Of a stretch of DNA of 64,000 bases, positions 22,736-31,769 are shown piece by piece. The notes beneath the pieces were generated by a model. It was not told the DNA's origin and did no database searches. It saw nothing but the letters and a program-made list of their open reading frames with translations. Each line of letters starts with the position of its first letter. The stretch's first letter is position 1. Made by a program: the position numbers and the translations under genes. This stretch comes from PALSA-555 sp963821325 (lineage in GTDB: Bacteria; Actinomycetota; Acidimicrobiia; IMCC26256; PALSA-555): assembly GCA_963821325.1 (NCBI GenBank), contig CAWGDC010000006.1, forward strand, positions 558,001 through 622,000, given 5' to 3'.

Positions 22736-23590
22736 CTACAACTCGAAGAAGATGCCGTTGTTCCACGGGAAGACGAAGTTGAAGCCCTCGCCGCGGAAGA
22801 ACGAGCCGATGATGACGAGCACCGCCCACAACATCATGAACATCGTGAAGATCGCGATCGCGAACTTCCGGTCCTTCGGGACTTGTGCGACGGGTTCTTG
22901 TCGACGTAACGGCGTCACCGCCAGGATCCCGAGGGCGACGCCGGGGATCGTCACGCCGGCGACCATCGGGTGGAACATGGTCAGCAGCTCCTGGAGCCCG
23001 AGGAAGTACCACGGCGCCTTCGACGGGTTCGGCGTCTTGTTGGTGTCGGCGAGGCCGAGCAGCGGCGCCTTCACGACCGCCGAGAAGATCGTCAGCGAAC
23101 GCCATCACGATCAGGATCGACGCGAACTCGATGACGAGCAGGTGCGGCCAGACGTGCACCTTGTCCTGGGCCTCGGCGCGGGTCTGCTGGATCGAACCGG
23201 ACTTGACGACCGTGAGCAGCCGCTGGGTGTGCCCGCCCGGGCCCGTCGCGGTCGGCGCCGGCGGCGCGGCCACCGCGGTCGCGGTGCCGCCGACCCCGAC
23301 GCCGGCCGCGGCGGCCTCGCCGCCGACCGCGGCCCGACGCTTCTTCGAGCGCTCCAGCAGGTGCGCGGGGATCTTGCCGCCGCCCGCGGTCTCGACGTCC
23401 TCGCCGCCGCCGCCCTCCCCGCCCGCGTCCGCGGCGGGACGCCGGCTCCGCCGGCGCGCGCCCGGCTGCCTCCGCGCCGCGGCGGGCGTCTCCGCCGACG
23501 CCTCGCCCTCCTCGCCCTGCACGGGGAGGCCGAGCGCCTTGCGGCGCTCGAGCGGCCGCGCTGCAGGAGATGCTCGGGGACTTCAGCCAC
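22736..23590 (-). CDS. cytochrome b C-terminal half (subunit IV/PetD-like) with long N-terminal extension (two frame breaks)
   Basis: The C-terminal part reads VWPHLLVIEFASILIVMAF, then KAPLLGLADTNKTPNPSKAPWYFLGLQELL and a last helix, the subunit IV/cytochrome b C-domain with the PSKAPWYF quinol-site motif. About 150 residues precede it: MAEVPEHLLQR, an Ala/Gly-rich disordered stretch, and a second copy of the opening motif (KIPAHLLERSKKRRAAV). Frame breaks near 23557 and 23095 must be bridged. Start GTG 23590 overlaps the cytochrome b stop and follows GGAGGAG. It is encoded separately from cytochrome b, as in b6f-type complexes. Confidence 0.82.
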
Positions 23591-24407
23591 GTCGTGCTCC
23601 TCCGTCGCCTACAGCGGACCCGGAGATGCCGCCGTCCTTCCGGACACGCCAGAAGTGGACGGCCATGAAGATCACGATCACGAACGGCAACAACAACACG
23701 TGCAGCACATACCATCGGAGCAGCGTCTGATCGCCGATCTGTTGCGATCCGAGCAGGACATATTTCACGCTGCTCCCGAACACCGGCGTGTACCCCATCA
23801 TGTTCGTCCCCACGGTGACCGCCCACAGCGCCAGCTGGTCCCAGGGGAGCAGGTAGCCGGTGAAGGACAGCAGCAGCGTCAGCGTCAGCAAGATGACGCC
23901 GATCACCCAGTTGAACTCCCGGGGCGCCTTGTAGGCGCCGTGGTAGAAGACGCGGCCATGTGCAAGAAGACGGACAGCACCATGAGGTGCGCCGCCCAGC
24001 GGTGCATGTTGCGCACGAGCAGACCCGAACGTGACCGCCGTCTCCAGCGTCTTGATGTCGTTCCACGACGGTCGGCGGTCGTCGGCCGGTAGAAGAACAT
24101 CAAGAAGATGCCGGTCACGGTCAGCAAGATGAACAGGAAGAAGGACAGGCCGCCGAGGCACAGGGTGTAGGAGACCTTCACCGCGTGCCGCTTCACCTTC
24201 ACCGGGTGAAGGTGGTACAGCACGTTGTTCATGATCACGTAGGAGCGGTTGCGGGGGCTGTCCGTGTAGCCCTTGCGGTAGATCGAGCCGGGGCGGAAGA
24301 TCGAGGTCCAGGCCTGCGAGCCCCGGACCTTCTCGTCCACGCGCTCCAGCGAGGCCGCCGACCTGCGGACGGCCCCCGTTGCCGTTGCTCCCGTTCCCGT
24401 TCGCCAC
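23583..24407 (-). CDS. cytochrome b N-terminal half (cytochrome b6-like; several frame breaks)
   Basis: Three reading frames give one four-helix cytochrome b6-like protein: VDEKVRGSQAWTSIFRPG, YTLCLGGLSFFLFILLTVTGIFLMFFYRP, DIKTLETAVTFG, VRNMHRWAAHLMVLSVFLHM (heme His pair), FTGYLLPWDQLALWAVTVG and LRWYVLHVLLLPFVIVIFMAVHFWRVRKDGG (second His pair). It binds two b hemes and menaquinol. Breaks are near 24359, 24086, 24022 and 23955. GTG 24407 (a Gly/Asn-rich start) or GTG 24340 could be the start. A ferredoxin gene precedes it. Confidence 0.85.
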   Translation of the reverse strand: MANGNGSNGNGGRPQVGGLAGARGREGPGLAGLDLDLPPRLDLPQGLHGQPPQPLLRDHEQRAVPPSPGEGEAARGEGLLHPVPRRPVLLPVHLADRDRHLLDVLLPADDRRPSWNDIKTLETAVTFGSARAQHAPLGGAPHGAVRLLAHGRVFYHGAYKAPREFNWVIGVILLTLTLLLSFTGYLLPWDQLALWAVTVGTNMMGYTPVFGSSVKYVLLGSQQIGDQTLLRWYVLHVLLLPFVIVIFMAVHFWRVRKDGGISGSAVGDGGARRG

Positions 24408-24497
24408 CAGAGTCTGCCCTCGCCGGTCGCCGCCGCTGGCTGCCTAGAACCGCACTGCCGTAGGAGTAGCCGTGCCGGTTGGTCCGTCGTGTGGCGG

Positions 24498-24860
24498 TCA
24501 CCGTCGGCGGGCGACCGCCCCGAGCTTGCCGAGGATGATCACGCCCGTCGGGCAGCGGTCGACGCAGAGCGCGCAGCGGGTGCAGACGTCCTCGTCGACG
24601 ATGAAGACCACGTGGTCCTTCGGGTCCTCTCCCGGGCGGTCGGTGCCGACCGCCTCGGCGATCGCGCCGACCGACAGCATGTGGATGCACTTCCACGGGC
24701 AGATGTCGACGCAGCCCTCGCAGAGGATGCACTCGTCCTGGTCGATGTGGAGGAACTGCTTGGGCTTCACCGACTGCGTCAAGAAGGCGTGGTCCACCTC
24801 CTGGAGCTGGTAGTCGGTCACGAAGTCCGGCATGGGCGGGTTGGCGTCAGTGCGAGCCAC
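24498..24860 (-). CDS. 2[4Fe-4S] ferredoxin of the qcr operon
   Basis: 120 residues with two full cluster-binding motifs: C44-C47-C50-C54 (CILCEGCVDICP) and C93-C96-C99-C103 (CTRCALCVDRCP), plus an N-terminal 35-residue and a 30-residue inter-cluster insert. Low-potential electron carrier. GTG start after AGGAG, nine bases downstream of a membrane protein gene, and followed by the cytochrome b gene: a soluble or peripheral ferredoxin built into a Rieske/cytochrome b operon is unusual. It could feed electrons to or take them from the cytochrome b complex or the EFG-less complex I. Confidence 0.9.
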   Translation of the reverse strand: MARTDANPPMPDFVTDYQLQEVDHAFLTQSVKPKQFLHIDQDECILCEGCVDICPWKCIHMLSVGAIAEAVGTDRPGEDPKDHVVFIVDEDVCTRCALCVDRCPTGVIILGKLGAVARRR

Positions 24861-24869
24861 GGCAGTCTC

Positions 24870-25544
24870 CTAGCCTCGGGCCCGAACGGGCCGTCCGAAG
24901 CGCGACCGCCGCGCCGGCGCGCCCTCGGCCGTCGCCGGGGCTTCCTTCACTTCGTGGCGTCGCTGCCACATCACCCAGAGCTTCAGATCGAGGCCGAGCA
25001 TCACGACGTAGATGAGGACGGCGACGGTGTCGCGCATCGACGGGTAGTCGAAGTTGAACGGCCAGTTCACCGGGAAGAACAGCAACTGCTGATGGCTCGT
25101 CCACACGAACTTCGTCGTGTCACCCCAGTTGAGGTACGAGTTGGCGTAGTTGAGCCACTCGCTCGGGATGATCGCGAACCCGACGACGAACAGGGCGAAC
25201 ACACCGACCGCGCCGGCGAAGCACTCGGCCCAGGTGGCGGGCTCCTCCGGGTCGCGGCCCGCGCTCGTCGCCACCATCACCAGCCCGAGTCCGACGAGCG
25301 CCGCGACGGTCACCCACACGACCCAGGTCTGGTAGTCGGTCAGGATCCGCGCCGCGACCACGCCGACCGCGAGGATCACGACGAACCCGGCGTAGCCGAC
25401 CCGGTTGGGGAACGGCCGCTTCAGCATCGGGCGGCGCAGCAGCGCGAACACGAACATCAGCCCCACGACCAGCGCGAGACAGCCCCAAATCAGCCGGCCG
25501 GCAGGCCGGATCCACGGCAGCCAGTCGGGCAACAGGTTGGGCAT
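24870..25544 (-). CDS. multi-span membrane protein heading the qcr operon, unknown function
   Basis: 224 residues with about five transmembrane segments (LIWGCLALVVGLMFVFALL; VGYAGFVVILAVGVVAARIL; WVVWVTVAALVGLGLVMVA; ECFAGAVGVFALFVVGFAII; TVAVLIYVVMLGLDLKLWVMW) and an Arg-rich cytoplasmic tail. No heme-binding His pattern or known family is evident. It starts at an ATG with GGAGG ten bases ahead and is the first gene of the ferredoxin-cytochrome b-Rieske operon, so it is likely a membrane partner of the ferredoxin or an assembly factor. Confidence 0.7.
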   Translation of the reverse strand: MPNLLPDWLPWIRPAGRLIWGCLALVVGLMFVFALLRRPMLKRPFPNRVGYAGFVVILAVGVVAARILTDYQTWVVWVTVAALVGLGLVMVATSAGRDPEEPATWAECFAGAVGVFALFVVGFAIIPSEWLNYANSYLNWGDTTKFVWTSHQQLLFFPVNWPFNFDYPSMRDTVAVLIYVVMLGLDLKLWVMWQRRHEVKEAPATAEGAPARRSRFGRPVRARG

Positions 25545-25618
25545 GCCGCCGGTGTTCCTCCGCGCTGGTTGGCCCTCGAGACCAGGGCACAGCCCTTGTC
25601 CCGTAGGGCGTTCCTACC

Positions 25619-25624
25619 ACGCTA
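25619..25624 (-). promoter_or_regulatory. -10 element (TAGCGT) of the qcr operon
   Basis: On the minus strand TAGCGT is followed by a leader of about 70 bases containing a small GCCCT/AGGGC hairpin, then GGAGG and the ATG at 25544. The 150-base gap to the divergent reductase gene holds nothing else I can name. Confidence 0.4.
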
Positions 25625-25694
25625 ACTGCGGGAGCGGCATATCGGGCCGCACCCGGTGACGGTCCGACCCGGGGCCGATGGCACGATGTCCGCG

Positions 25695-26943
25695 ATGGGC
25701 GTTCGCGACCGGTTCGACGTGCTCGTGGTGGGGGCCGGGCCGTCCGGGGCCGCCACCGCCGCGTGGCTGGCCGACGCCGGGCACCGAGTGCTCGTCGTCG
25801 ACCGCAAGACGTTCCCCCGAGACAAGACCTGCGGCGACGCGCTCACCCCGCGGGCCGTCCGCCAGCTCGAGGACCTCGGCCTCGCCGACGAGCTGGCCCC
25901 GCACCTGCGCTTCGAGGGGCTGCGCTCCATCGCCCACGGGGTCACCCTCGAGCTGCCCTGGCCCGAGCATCCCGACTACCCGCCCTACGGGTACGTCATC
26001 CGCCGCTGTGACCTCGACGGCCTGGTCGCCGACCGGGCGGTGAAGGCGGGCGCCACCCTGCGGACCGGCACCGAGGCACTCGAGCCCGTCGTCGACGGCG
26101 GGCTGGTGCGCGGCGCCGTCCTGCGCGCCGCGGGCGGCGCCACCGAGACGGTCCGGGCCCGCTACGTCGTCGTCGCCGACGGCGCGAACTCGCGGTTCGG
26201 GTGGGCGCTCGGCACCGCCCGGGACCGCACCTACCCCCTCGGGGTCGCGGCCCGCGGCTACTTCCAGAGCCCGTACCACGACGAGCCCTGGATCGAGAGC
26301 CACCTCGACCTCCGGGACCGCCACGGCAACCACCTGCCCGGCTACGGCTGGGTGTTCCCCGTCGGGGACGGCACGGTCAACGTCGGCGTCGGGCTGCTCT
26401 CCACGTTCGCCGGCTGGAAAGAGGTGAACACCACCCGGCTCTACGAGGCGTTCTGCGAGACGGCGCCCGCCCGGTGGGGGATCGGCCCCGACACGTCGTG
26501 CGGCCCCCCGACTGGCGGCAAGCTCCCGACCGGCCTGTCGGTGTTCCCGAAGGTCGGCCCGACGTGGTGCACCGTCGGGGACGCGGCGGGCGCGGTCAAC
26601 CCGTTCAACGGTGAAGGCATCTCCGTCGCCTACGAGACCGGCCGGATGGCCGCCGACGCCCTCGACGAGGCGCTCGCGCGGCGACGGGCTGGCGTTGCAG
26701 GGCTACCCGGCCCGGCTCGAGGAGCGCTACGGCCTCTACTTCAAGGTGGCGCGGGCGTTCGTGCGGGCCATCGGCAACCCGGCCGTGATGCGCGAGCTCA
26801 CCCGCGTCGGCTTCTACTCCCGCTCCCTCATGGAGTGGGTGCTGCGCATCATGGCCAACCTGCTCCGACCCGACGAGCTCGGACCCGCCGAAGTCGCGTA
26901 CCAGCTCGTCGCGCGGCTCGTGGCGCTCGGCCCCGAGCCGTAA
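25695..26943 (+). CDS. geranylgeranyl reductase family FAD-dependent oxidoreductase (MenJ-like; one frame break)
   Basis: FAD-binding GxGxxG motif at the N-terminus (VLVVGAGPSGAATAAWL), TCGDALTPRAV, and the second FAD motif WCTVGDAAGAVNPFNGEGISVAYETG. After a one-base break near 26679 the frame continues LALQGYPARLEERYGLYFKVARAF to the end at 26943; corrected length is about 415 residues. The family saturates isoprenoid chains; mycobacterial MenJ reduces one menaquinone isoprene unit. Lying directly before nuoA, menaquinone modification is a reasonable role. ATGs at 25686 or 25695 are possible; the longer GTG at 25656 is less likely. Confidence 0.85.
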
Positions 26944-26992
26944 CCGCCGCGCCGTACGCCGCCCGGCGTCCCCGGTCGCGGGAGGGGTCGGA

Positions 26993-26998
26993 TAGCCT
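26993..26998 (+). promoter_or_regulatory. -10 element (TAGCCT) of the first nuo operon
   Basis: TAGCCT lies 39 bases before nuoA; the leader holds GGAGGG as ribosome site. Confidence 0.5.
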
Positions 26999-27037
26999 GC
27001 GCGCGACAGCGACCCCCGGCGGACGTGGAGGGCCAGC

Positions 27038-27505
27038 ATGGTGCAGTACCTGCCGCTCCTGGCGATGGTCCTGCTGGTGTTGGTGTTCGTCGCGGCGTCG
27101 TTCACCGTGTCGGGCCTCCTCGGGCAGCGCAAGCGGCCGACCTCCGCGAAGGAGGCCCAGTACGAGTGCGGCATCGTCCCCGAGAACGAGCCGGCCGAGC
27201 GGTTCCCGGTGCGCTTCTACGTCGTCGCGATGGCGTTCATCGTCCTCGACGTCGAGATCATCTTCTTGTACCCCTTCACGACGCTGCTGAAGCCGCTCGC
27301 CACGTACGGGCTCGTGATCATGGGCGTGTTCCTGCTCGTCCTCCTCGTCCCGTTCGGCTATCTGCTGTCGACCGGCGCCATCGAGTGGGGCCCCGCCCGC
27401 CACGTCACCGACCGGCTCACCGCCCGACGCGTCGTGCGGGTCTCCGGGACGCCCGGGCGCGACGGCCTCGACCCGGCCCGCCCCGCGGACGTGGAAGCCG
27501 CCTAG
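27038..27505 (+). CDS. nuoA: NADH:quinone oxidoreductase subunit A
   Basis: 155 residues, three transmembrane helices. Signature AQYECGIVPENEPAERFPVRFYVVAMAFIVLDVEIIFLYPF. It is part of the junction between membrane and hydrophilic arms of complex I. First gene of a complete 14-gene operon; ATG after GGAGGG. Confidence 0.96.
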   Translation: MVQYLPLLAMVLLVLVFVAASFTVSGLLGQRKRPTSAKEAQYECGIVPENEPAERFPVRFYVVAMAFIVLDVEIIFLYPFTTLLKPLATYGLVIMGVFLLVLLVPFGYLLSTGAIEWGPARHVTDRLTARRVVRVSGTPGRDGLDPARPADVEAA

Positions 27506-27508
27506 CCC

Positions 27509-28078
27509 ATGCCCCTGGACGGACTGCCGCACAACTTCCTCACCGCCCGGCTCGAGGACCTCGTGCAGTGGGCCCGGGAGCGCTCCGTGTTCCCGGCCAC
27601 GTTCGGGCTCGCGTGCTGCGCCATGGAGATGATGGCGACCGGCGCCGCGCACTACGACCTCGCCCGCTACGGCATGGAGGTGTTCCGCGCCAGCCCCCGC
27701 CAGGCGGACCTCATGATCGTCGCCGGTCGGGTCAGCCAGAAGATGGCCCCCGTCCTCCGCCAGGTCTACGACCAGATGGTCGACCCCAAGTGGGTCATCT
27801 CCATGGGGGTGTGCGCCAGCACCGGCGGGATGTTCAACAACTACGCGCTCGTCCAGGGCGTCGACCAGATCGTGCCCGTCGACGTGTACGTCCCCGGCTG
27901 CCCGCCCGGCCCCGAGACGCTGTTCCACGGGATCCTCACGCTGCACCACCAGATCCGCACCGGCGAGCTGCTCCGCCACCGCGAGCGCAGCGGCGCGGGC
28001 GCCGGCATCGAGGTCGCCCAGCGCGACGGGACGCCGTCGCACGTGCAGCCCATCCCGATCCGACGGAAGTCGGCCTGA
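27509..28078 (+). CDS. nuoB: NADH:quinone oxidoreductase subunit B
   Basis: 189 residues. N2 cluster ligands appear in GLACCAMEMM, SMGVCAS and VPGCPPGPE. It carries the terminal [4Fe-4S] cluster that reduces menaquinone. Four bases after nuoA. The C-terminal tail (RERSGAGAGIEVAQRDG...) extends the core by about 20 residues. Confidence 0.96.
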   Translation: MPLDGLPHNFLTARLEDLVQWARERSVFPATFGLACCAMEMMATGAAHYDLARYGMEVFRASPRQADLMIVAGRVSQKMAPVLRQVYDQMVDPKWVISMGVCASTGGMFNNYALVQGVDQIVPVDVYVPGCPPGPETLFHGILTLHHQIRTGELLRHRERSGAGAGIEVAQRDGTPSHVQPIPIRRKSA

Positions 28079-28092
28079 GGCCCGGACCAGCG

Positions 28093-28644
28093 ATGGCGGA
28101 CGACACCGAAGGTCCGGCCGCGGCCACCGCCGACCCGCCGGCGGACGACATCGCCGTCGCGGTCGTCGAGCGGTTCGAGGGCGCGGTCGCACACGACTCG
28201 CACGGCCAGCCCGTCGTCTACGTCGACCCCGCCACGTGGCACGACGTCGCCGCGTTCCTCCACGACGAGCAGCGCTTCACCCAGTGCGTCGACGTCACCG
28301 CCGTCGATCACCTCGTCGACGACGCCCGCGCCGACGTCCCCGGCGTCACCCCCACCCGCTTCGAGGTGGTCGCCAACTTCTTGTCGCACCCCCGGAACCG
28401 TCGGCTCCGCGTCATCTGCGAGGTCGGCGACGACCCGCCCACGGTGGCGAGCCTCACCGACCTGTACCCGGGCGTGAACTTCGCCGAGCGCGAGGTCTAC
28501 GACATGTTCGGGATCGCGTTCGACGGCCATCCCGACCTCACCCGCATCCTCATGCCCGACGACTGGGTCGGGCACCCGTTGCGCAAGGACGACGCGCCGG
28601 CGCGCATCCCCGTCGTGTTCAAGGACGACCCCGCCCCCCGATGA
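28093..28644 (+). CDS. nuoC: NADH:quinone oxidoreductase subunit C
   Basis: 183 residues of the 30-kDa subunit family: NFLSHPRNRRLRVICEVGDD, LYPGVNFAEREVYDMFGIAFDGHPDLTRILMPDDWVGHPLRKD. Peripheral arm, cytoplasmic side. The ATG at 28093 is taken as the start of a long open frame; an acidic, Ala-rich N-terminal tail precedes the fold. ATGA overlap with nuoD. Confidence 0.95.
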   Translation: MADDTEGPAAATADPPADDIAVAVVERFEGAVAHDSHGQPVVYVDPATWHDVAAFLHDEQRFTQCVDVTAVDHLVDDARADVPGVTPTRFEVVANFLSHPRNRRLRVICEVGDDPPTVASLTDLYPGVNFAEREVYDMFGIAFDGHPDLTRILMPDDWVGHPLRKDDAPARIPVVFKDDPAPR

Positions 28645-29930
28645 GCGAACCCACCGTCTCAGACCGAGAAGAGCAGCGCCTCGAGGCCCAGACCGACGAG
28701 GGCGCGCAGATGATGCGCTCGACGCGCGGCGAAGTCCTCGGCGGCGACGTGCTCTGGCCCGAGTCCGACGACACGATGATCCTCAACATGGGGCCCCAGC
28801 ACCCGTCGACGCACGGCGTGCTGCGCATCATGCTCGAGCTCGACGGCGAGACCATCCTGCGCTCCAAGCCGGTCATCGGCTACCTGCACACCGGGATGGA
28901 GAAGACCGGCGAAGAGCTCACGTACGTGCAGGGCGGCACGAACGTGACCCGGATGGACTACCTCGCCCCCCTGTCGAACGAGCTCGTCTACTCCATGGCC
29001 GTCGAGCGGCTCCTCGACATCGACGTCCCACCCCGGGCGACGTGGATGCGGATGATGCTCGTCGAGCTCGGCCGCATGGCCTCGCACCTGCTGTTCCAAG
29101 CGACGAACGGCATGGACGTCGGCGCCGTGTCGATGATGGTCTACGGCTGGCGCGAGCGGGAGATGACGCTGCGCTTCTTGGAGAAGGTCACCGGGCTGCG
29201 CATGAACCACAACTTCATCCGCCCCGGCGGGCTCGCCGCCGACCTGCCCGACGACTGGCGCGAGGACCTCGACGAGCTCTGCGTCCTCGTCGAGCACGGC
29301 GTGGGGGAGTACGCCGACCTGCTCGCCGAGAACCCGATCTTCCAGGAGCGCCTCGTCGGCGTCGGCTGCATCACCACCGAGGAGGCCATCGCCCGCGGCA
29401 TCACGGGACCGATCCTGCGCTCCACCGGCTTCCCGTGGGACCTGCGCAAAGCCCAGCCGTACCTGGCGTACGACGAGGTCGACTTCGACGTGATCTGCGG
29501 CCAGAACGGCGACTGCTACGACCGGTTCCAGATCCGCCTCAACGAGATCCTCGAGTCGGTGAAGATCGTCCGCCAGTGCGCCGAGCGGATGCCGGCCGGC
29601 GACTACCGCGTCCAGGACCGCAAGGTGACCCCCCCGCCGCGCGCCCGCATCGACGAATCGATGGAGGCGCTCATCCACCACTTCAAGCTCTTCACCGAGG
29701 GGTTCCGGGTGCCGCCCGGCGAGACGTACGTGGCGATCGAGTCGCCCCGGGGTGAGATCGGCTGCTACCTCGTGTCCGACGGCAGCGGCAAGCCGGTGCG
29801 GCTCCACATCCGCGGCCCGTCCTTCTACAACCTGCAGTCGCTCGACCCGATGGTGCAGGGCGCGCTCATCTCCGACGCCGTGGCGATCGTCTCGAGCGTC
29901 GACCCGATCATGGGAGAGGCGGACCGCTGA
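28641..29930 (+). CDS. nuoD: NADH:quinone oxidoreductase subunit D
   Basis: 429 residues, intact. 49-kDa family landmarks: NMGPQHPSTHGVLRIMLELDGE with the quinone-site His, GYLHTGMEKT, FIRPGGLAADLP, GSG..RLHIRGPSFYNLQ. With NuoB it forms the menaquinone pocket. Overlaps nuoC (ATGA) and nuoE (TGATG). The HGVLR arginine region is where mitochondrial NDUFS2 is methylated by NDUFAF7, a homologue of which is encoded at 55.8 kb. Confidence 0.97.
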   Translation: MSEPTVSDREEQRLEAQTDEGAQMMRSTRGEVLGGDVLWPESDDTMILNMGPQHPSTHGVLRIMLELDGETILRSKPVIGYLHTGMEKTGEELTYVQGGTNVTRMDYLAPLSNELVYSMAVERLLDIDVPPRATWMRMMLVELGRMASHLLFQATNGMDVGAVSMMVYGWREREMTLRFLEKVTGLRMNHNFIRPGGLAADLPDDWREDLDELCVLVEHGVGEYADLLAENPIFQERLVGVGCITTEEAIARGITGPILRSTGFPWDLRKAQPYLAYDEVDFDVICGQNGDCYDRFQIRLNEILESVKIVRQCAERMPAGDYRVQDRKVTPPPRARIDESMEALIHHFKLFTEGFRVPPGETYVAIESPRGEIGCYLVSDGSGKPVRLHIRGPSFYNLQSLDPMVQGALISDAVAIVSSVDPIMGEADR

Positions 29931-30430
29931 TGGCGCTCACGGACGCGGACCGCCAACGCGCCCAGCAGATCATCGACCGGTACCCGCACCGCAAGTCGGC
30001 GCTGCTGCCGCTGCTGCACCTCGCGCAGGACCGGGACGGATGGGTCACGCCCGCCGCGATGGAGGAGATCGCCGACCTCGTCGCACTCACCCCGGCGCAG
30101 GTGCTCGGCGTGTGCTCCTTCTACACGATGCTCAAACGCGAGCCGGTCGGACGCCTCGTGGTGTCGGTCTGCACGAACGTGTCGTGCCTCGTCAACGGCG
30201 GCGGGGAGCTCTGCGAGGCGCTGCGCCGCCAGTACGCCGCCGACCCGGACGTCTTCGTCGAGGAAGTCGAGTGCATCGCCCACTGCGACCACGCACCCGC
30301 TTTCCAGGTCAACTACGACTTCCACGGCCCCGCCGACGCCACGGCCGCCGCCGACGTCATCGCGCAGTACCAGGACCGTCGCCTCGTCGCCCGCACCCTC
30401 TCCGGCACGCCCGCCGAGGACGTCCCGTGA
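29930..30430 (+). CDS. nuoE: NADH:quinone oxidoreductase subunit E
   Basis: 166 residues, thioredoxin-like 24-kDa subunit. The 2Fe-2S ligands lie in VCTNVSC and VECIAHC. Belongs to the NADH dehydrogenase module with NuoF and NuoG, which the second nuo operon lacks. Confidence 0.95.
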   Translation: MALTDADRQRAQQIIDRYPHRKSALLPLLHLAQDRDGWVTPAAMEEIADLVALTPAQVLGVCSFYTMLKREPVGRLVVSVCTNVSCLVNGGGELCEALRRQYAADPDVFVEEVECIAHCDHAPAFQVNYDFHGPADATAAADVIAQYQDRRLVARTLSGTPAEDVP

Positions 30431-31769
30431 GCCCCGACGCGGCTCCCCACGAGACGCCCGTCGTCACCGAGTTCCTGCGGGCCCGCCCTGAGGACTCCTG
30501 GACGATGGCCGCGGCGCGCGAGCACCACCACGCCTACGAGACGCTCACCCAGGCGTTCCAGATGGGACCCGAGGCGATCACCAGCGAGGTGTCCGACTCG
30601 GTCCTGCGCGGCAAGGGCGGCGCCGGGTTCGGGACCGGCCAGAAATGGTCGTTCCTCCCGAAGGGCGTCTTCCCGCGGTACCTGTGCGTCAACGCCGACG
30701 AGGGCGAGCCGTGCACGTTCAAGGACCACATGCTCATCGAGCGTGACCCGCACCAGCTGCTCGAGGGCATCATCATCGCCGCCTACGCCATCCAGACCGA
30801 CCTGGCGTTCATCTACGTCCGCGGCGAGTTCGCGCTCGGCGCCCAGCGGCTCGGGCAGGCCATCCGCGACGCGTACGCGGCCGGCTACCTCGGCACAGGA
30901 CATCCTCGGCTCCGGCTTCGACCTCGACGTGATCCTGCACCGCGGCGCCGGCTGCTACATCGCCGGCGACGAGACCGGCCTGCTGTCCAGCCTCGAAGGC
31001 GAGCGCGCCATGCCGCGCATCAAGCCGCCATTCCCGGCCGCGCAGGGCGTCTACGCCGCGCCGACGATCGTCAACAACGTCGAGACGATCTCGACCGTCC
31101 CGCACATCGTGCGACGCGGCGCCAAGTGGTACAACGCGATGGGCGTCAACCGCTCGACCGGCACGCGCATCTTCTCGGTGTCCGGGCACGTCGAACGGCC
31201 CGGCAACTACGAGGTCGAGCTCGGCCACACCAGCTTCCGGGACCTGATCGAAGGCCTCGCCGGCGGGGTGCGCGGCGGCCGCGCACTCCAGTTCTTCGTC
31301 CCCGGCGGCGCGTCGTCGCCGTGGCTGATCGGCCGAGCACCTCGATTCCCCCCTCGACATGGACTACGTGCAAGGCGAGCTGCGCTCGATGCTCGGCTCG
31401 GGGGCGGTCATGGTCTTCGACGACACCACCGACCCGCTCCTCGTCGCCTGGCGGCTGTCGAAGTTCTTCGCGCACGAGTCGTGCGGCAAGTGCACGCCGT
31501 GCCGGGAGGGGTCCAGCTGGATCGAGAAGGTCCTCTACCGGATGGCGCACGGGCAGGGCCGCGCCGACGACCTCGACCTGCTCCTGTCGTTCGGCAACAA
31601 CATCGTGCCCGGCCTCAACGCCCCGTTCGCCCAGACGACCATCTGTGCGCTCGGACCCAGCATCATGAGCCCCGTCGTGAGCCTCGACCGGTGGTTCCGC
31701 GACCCGATCATCGAACGGATGCGCGCCGACGAGCAGCGCCGCGGGGCCCTCGCGGTGGCGGGGACATGA
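30427..31769 (+). CDS. nuoF: NADH:quinone oxidoreductase subunit F (two frame breaks)
   Basis: Three consecutive frames together give a full 51-kDa subunit of about 446 residues: the FMN/NADH region (LRGKGGAGFGTGQKWSFLP, YLCVNADEGEPCTFKDHMLIERDPH), DVILHRGAGCYIAGDETGLLSSLEG, and the N3 cluster site HESCGKCTPCREG. It oxidises NADH and passes electrons to flavin. Breaks near 30895 (YLG/QDILGSG) and 31334 (PWLIG/EHLD). No stop codon or loss of conserved residues otherwise, so a sequence error is the likely cause. The start GTG overlaps nuoE. Confidence 0.92.
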
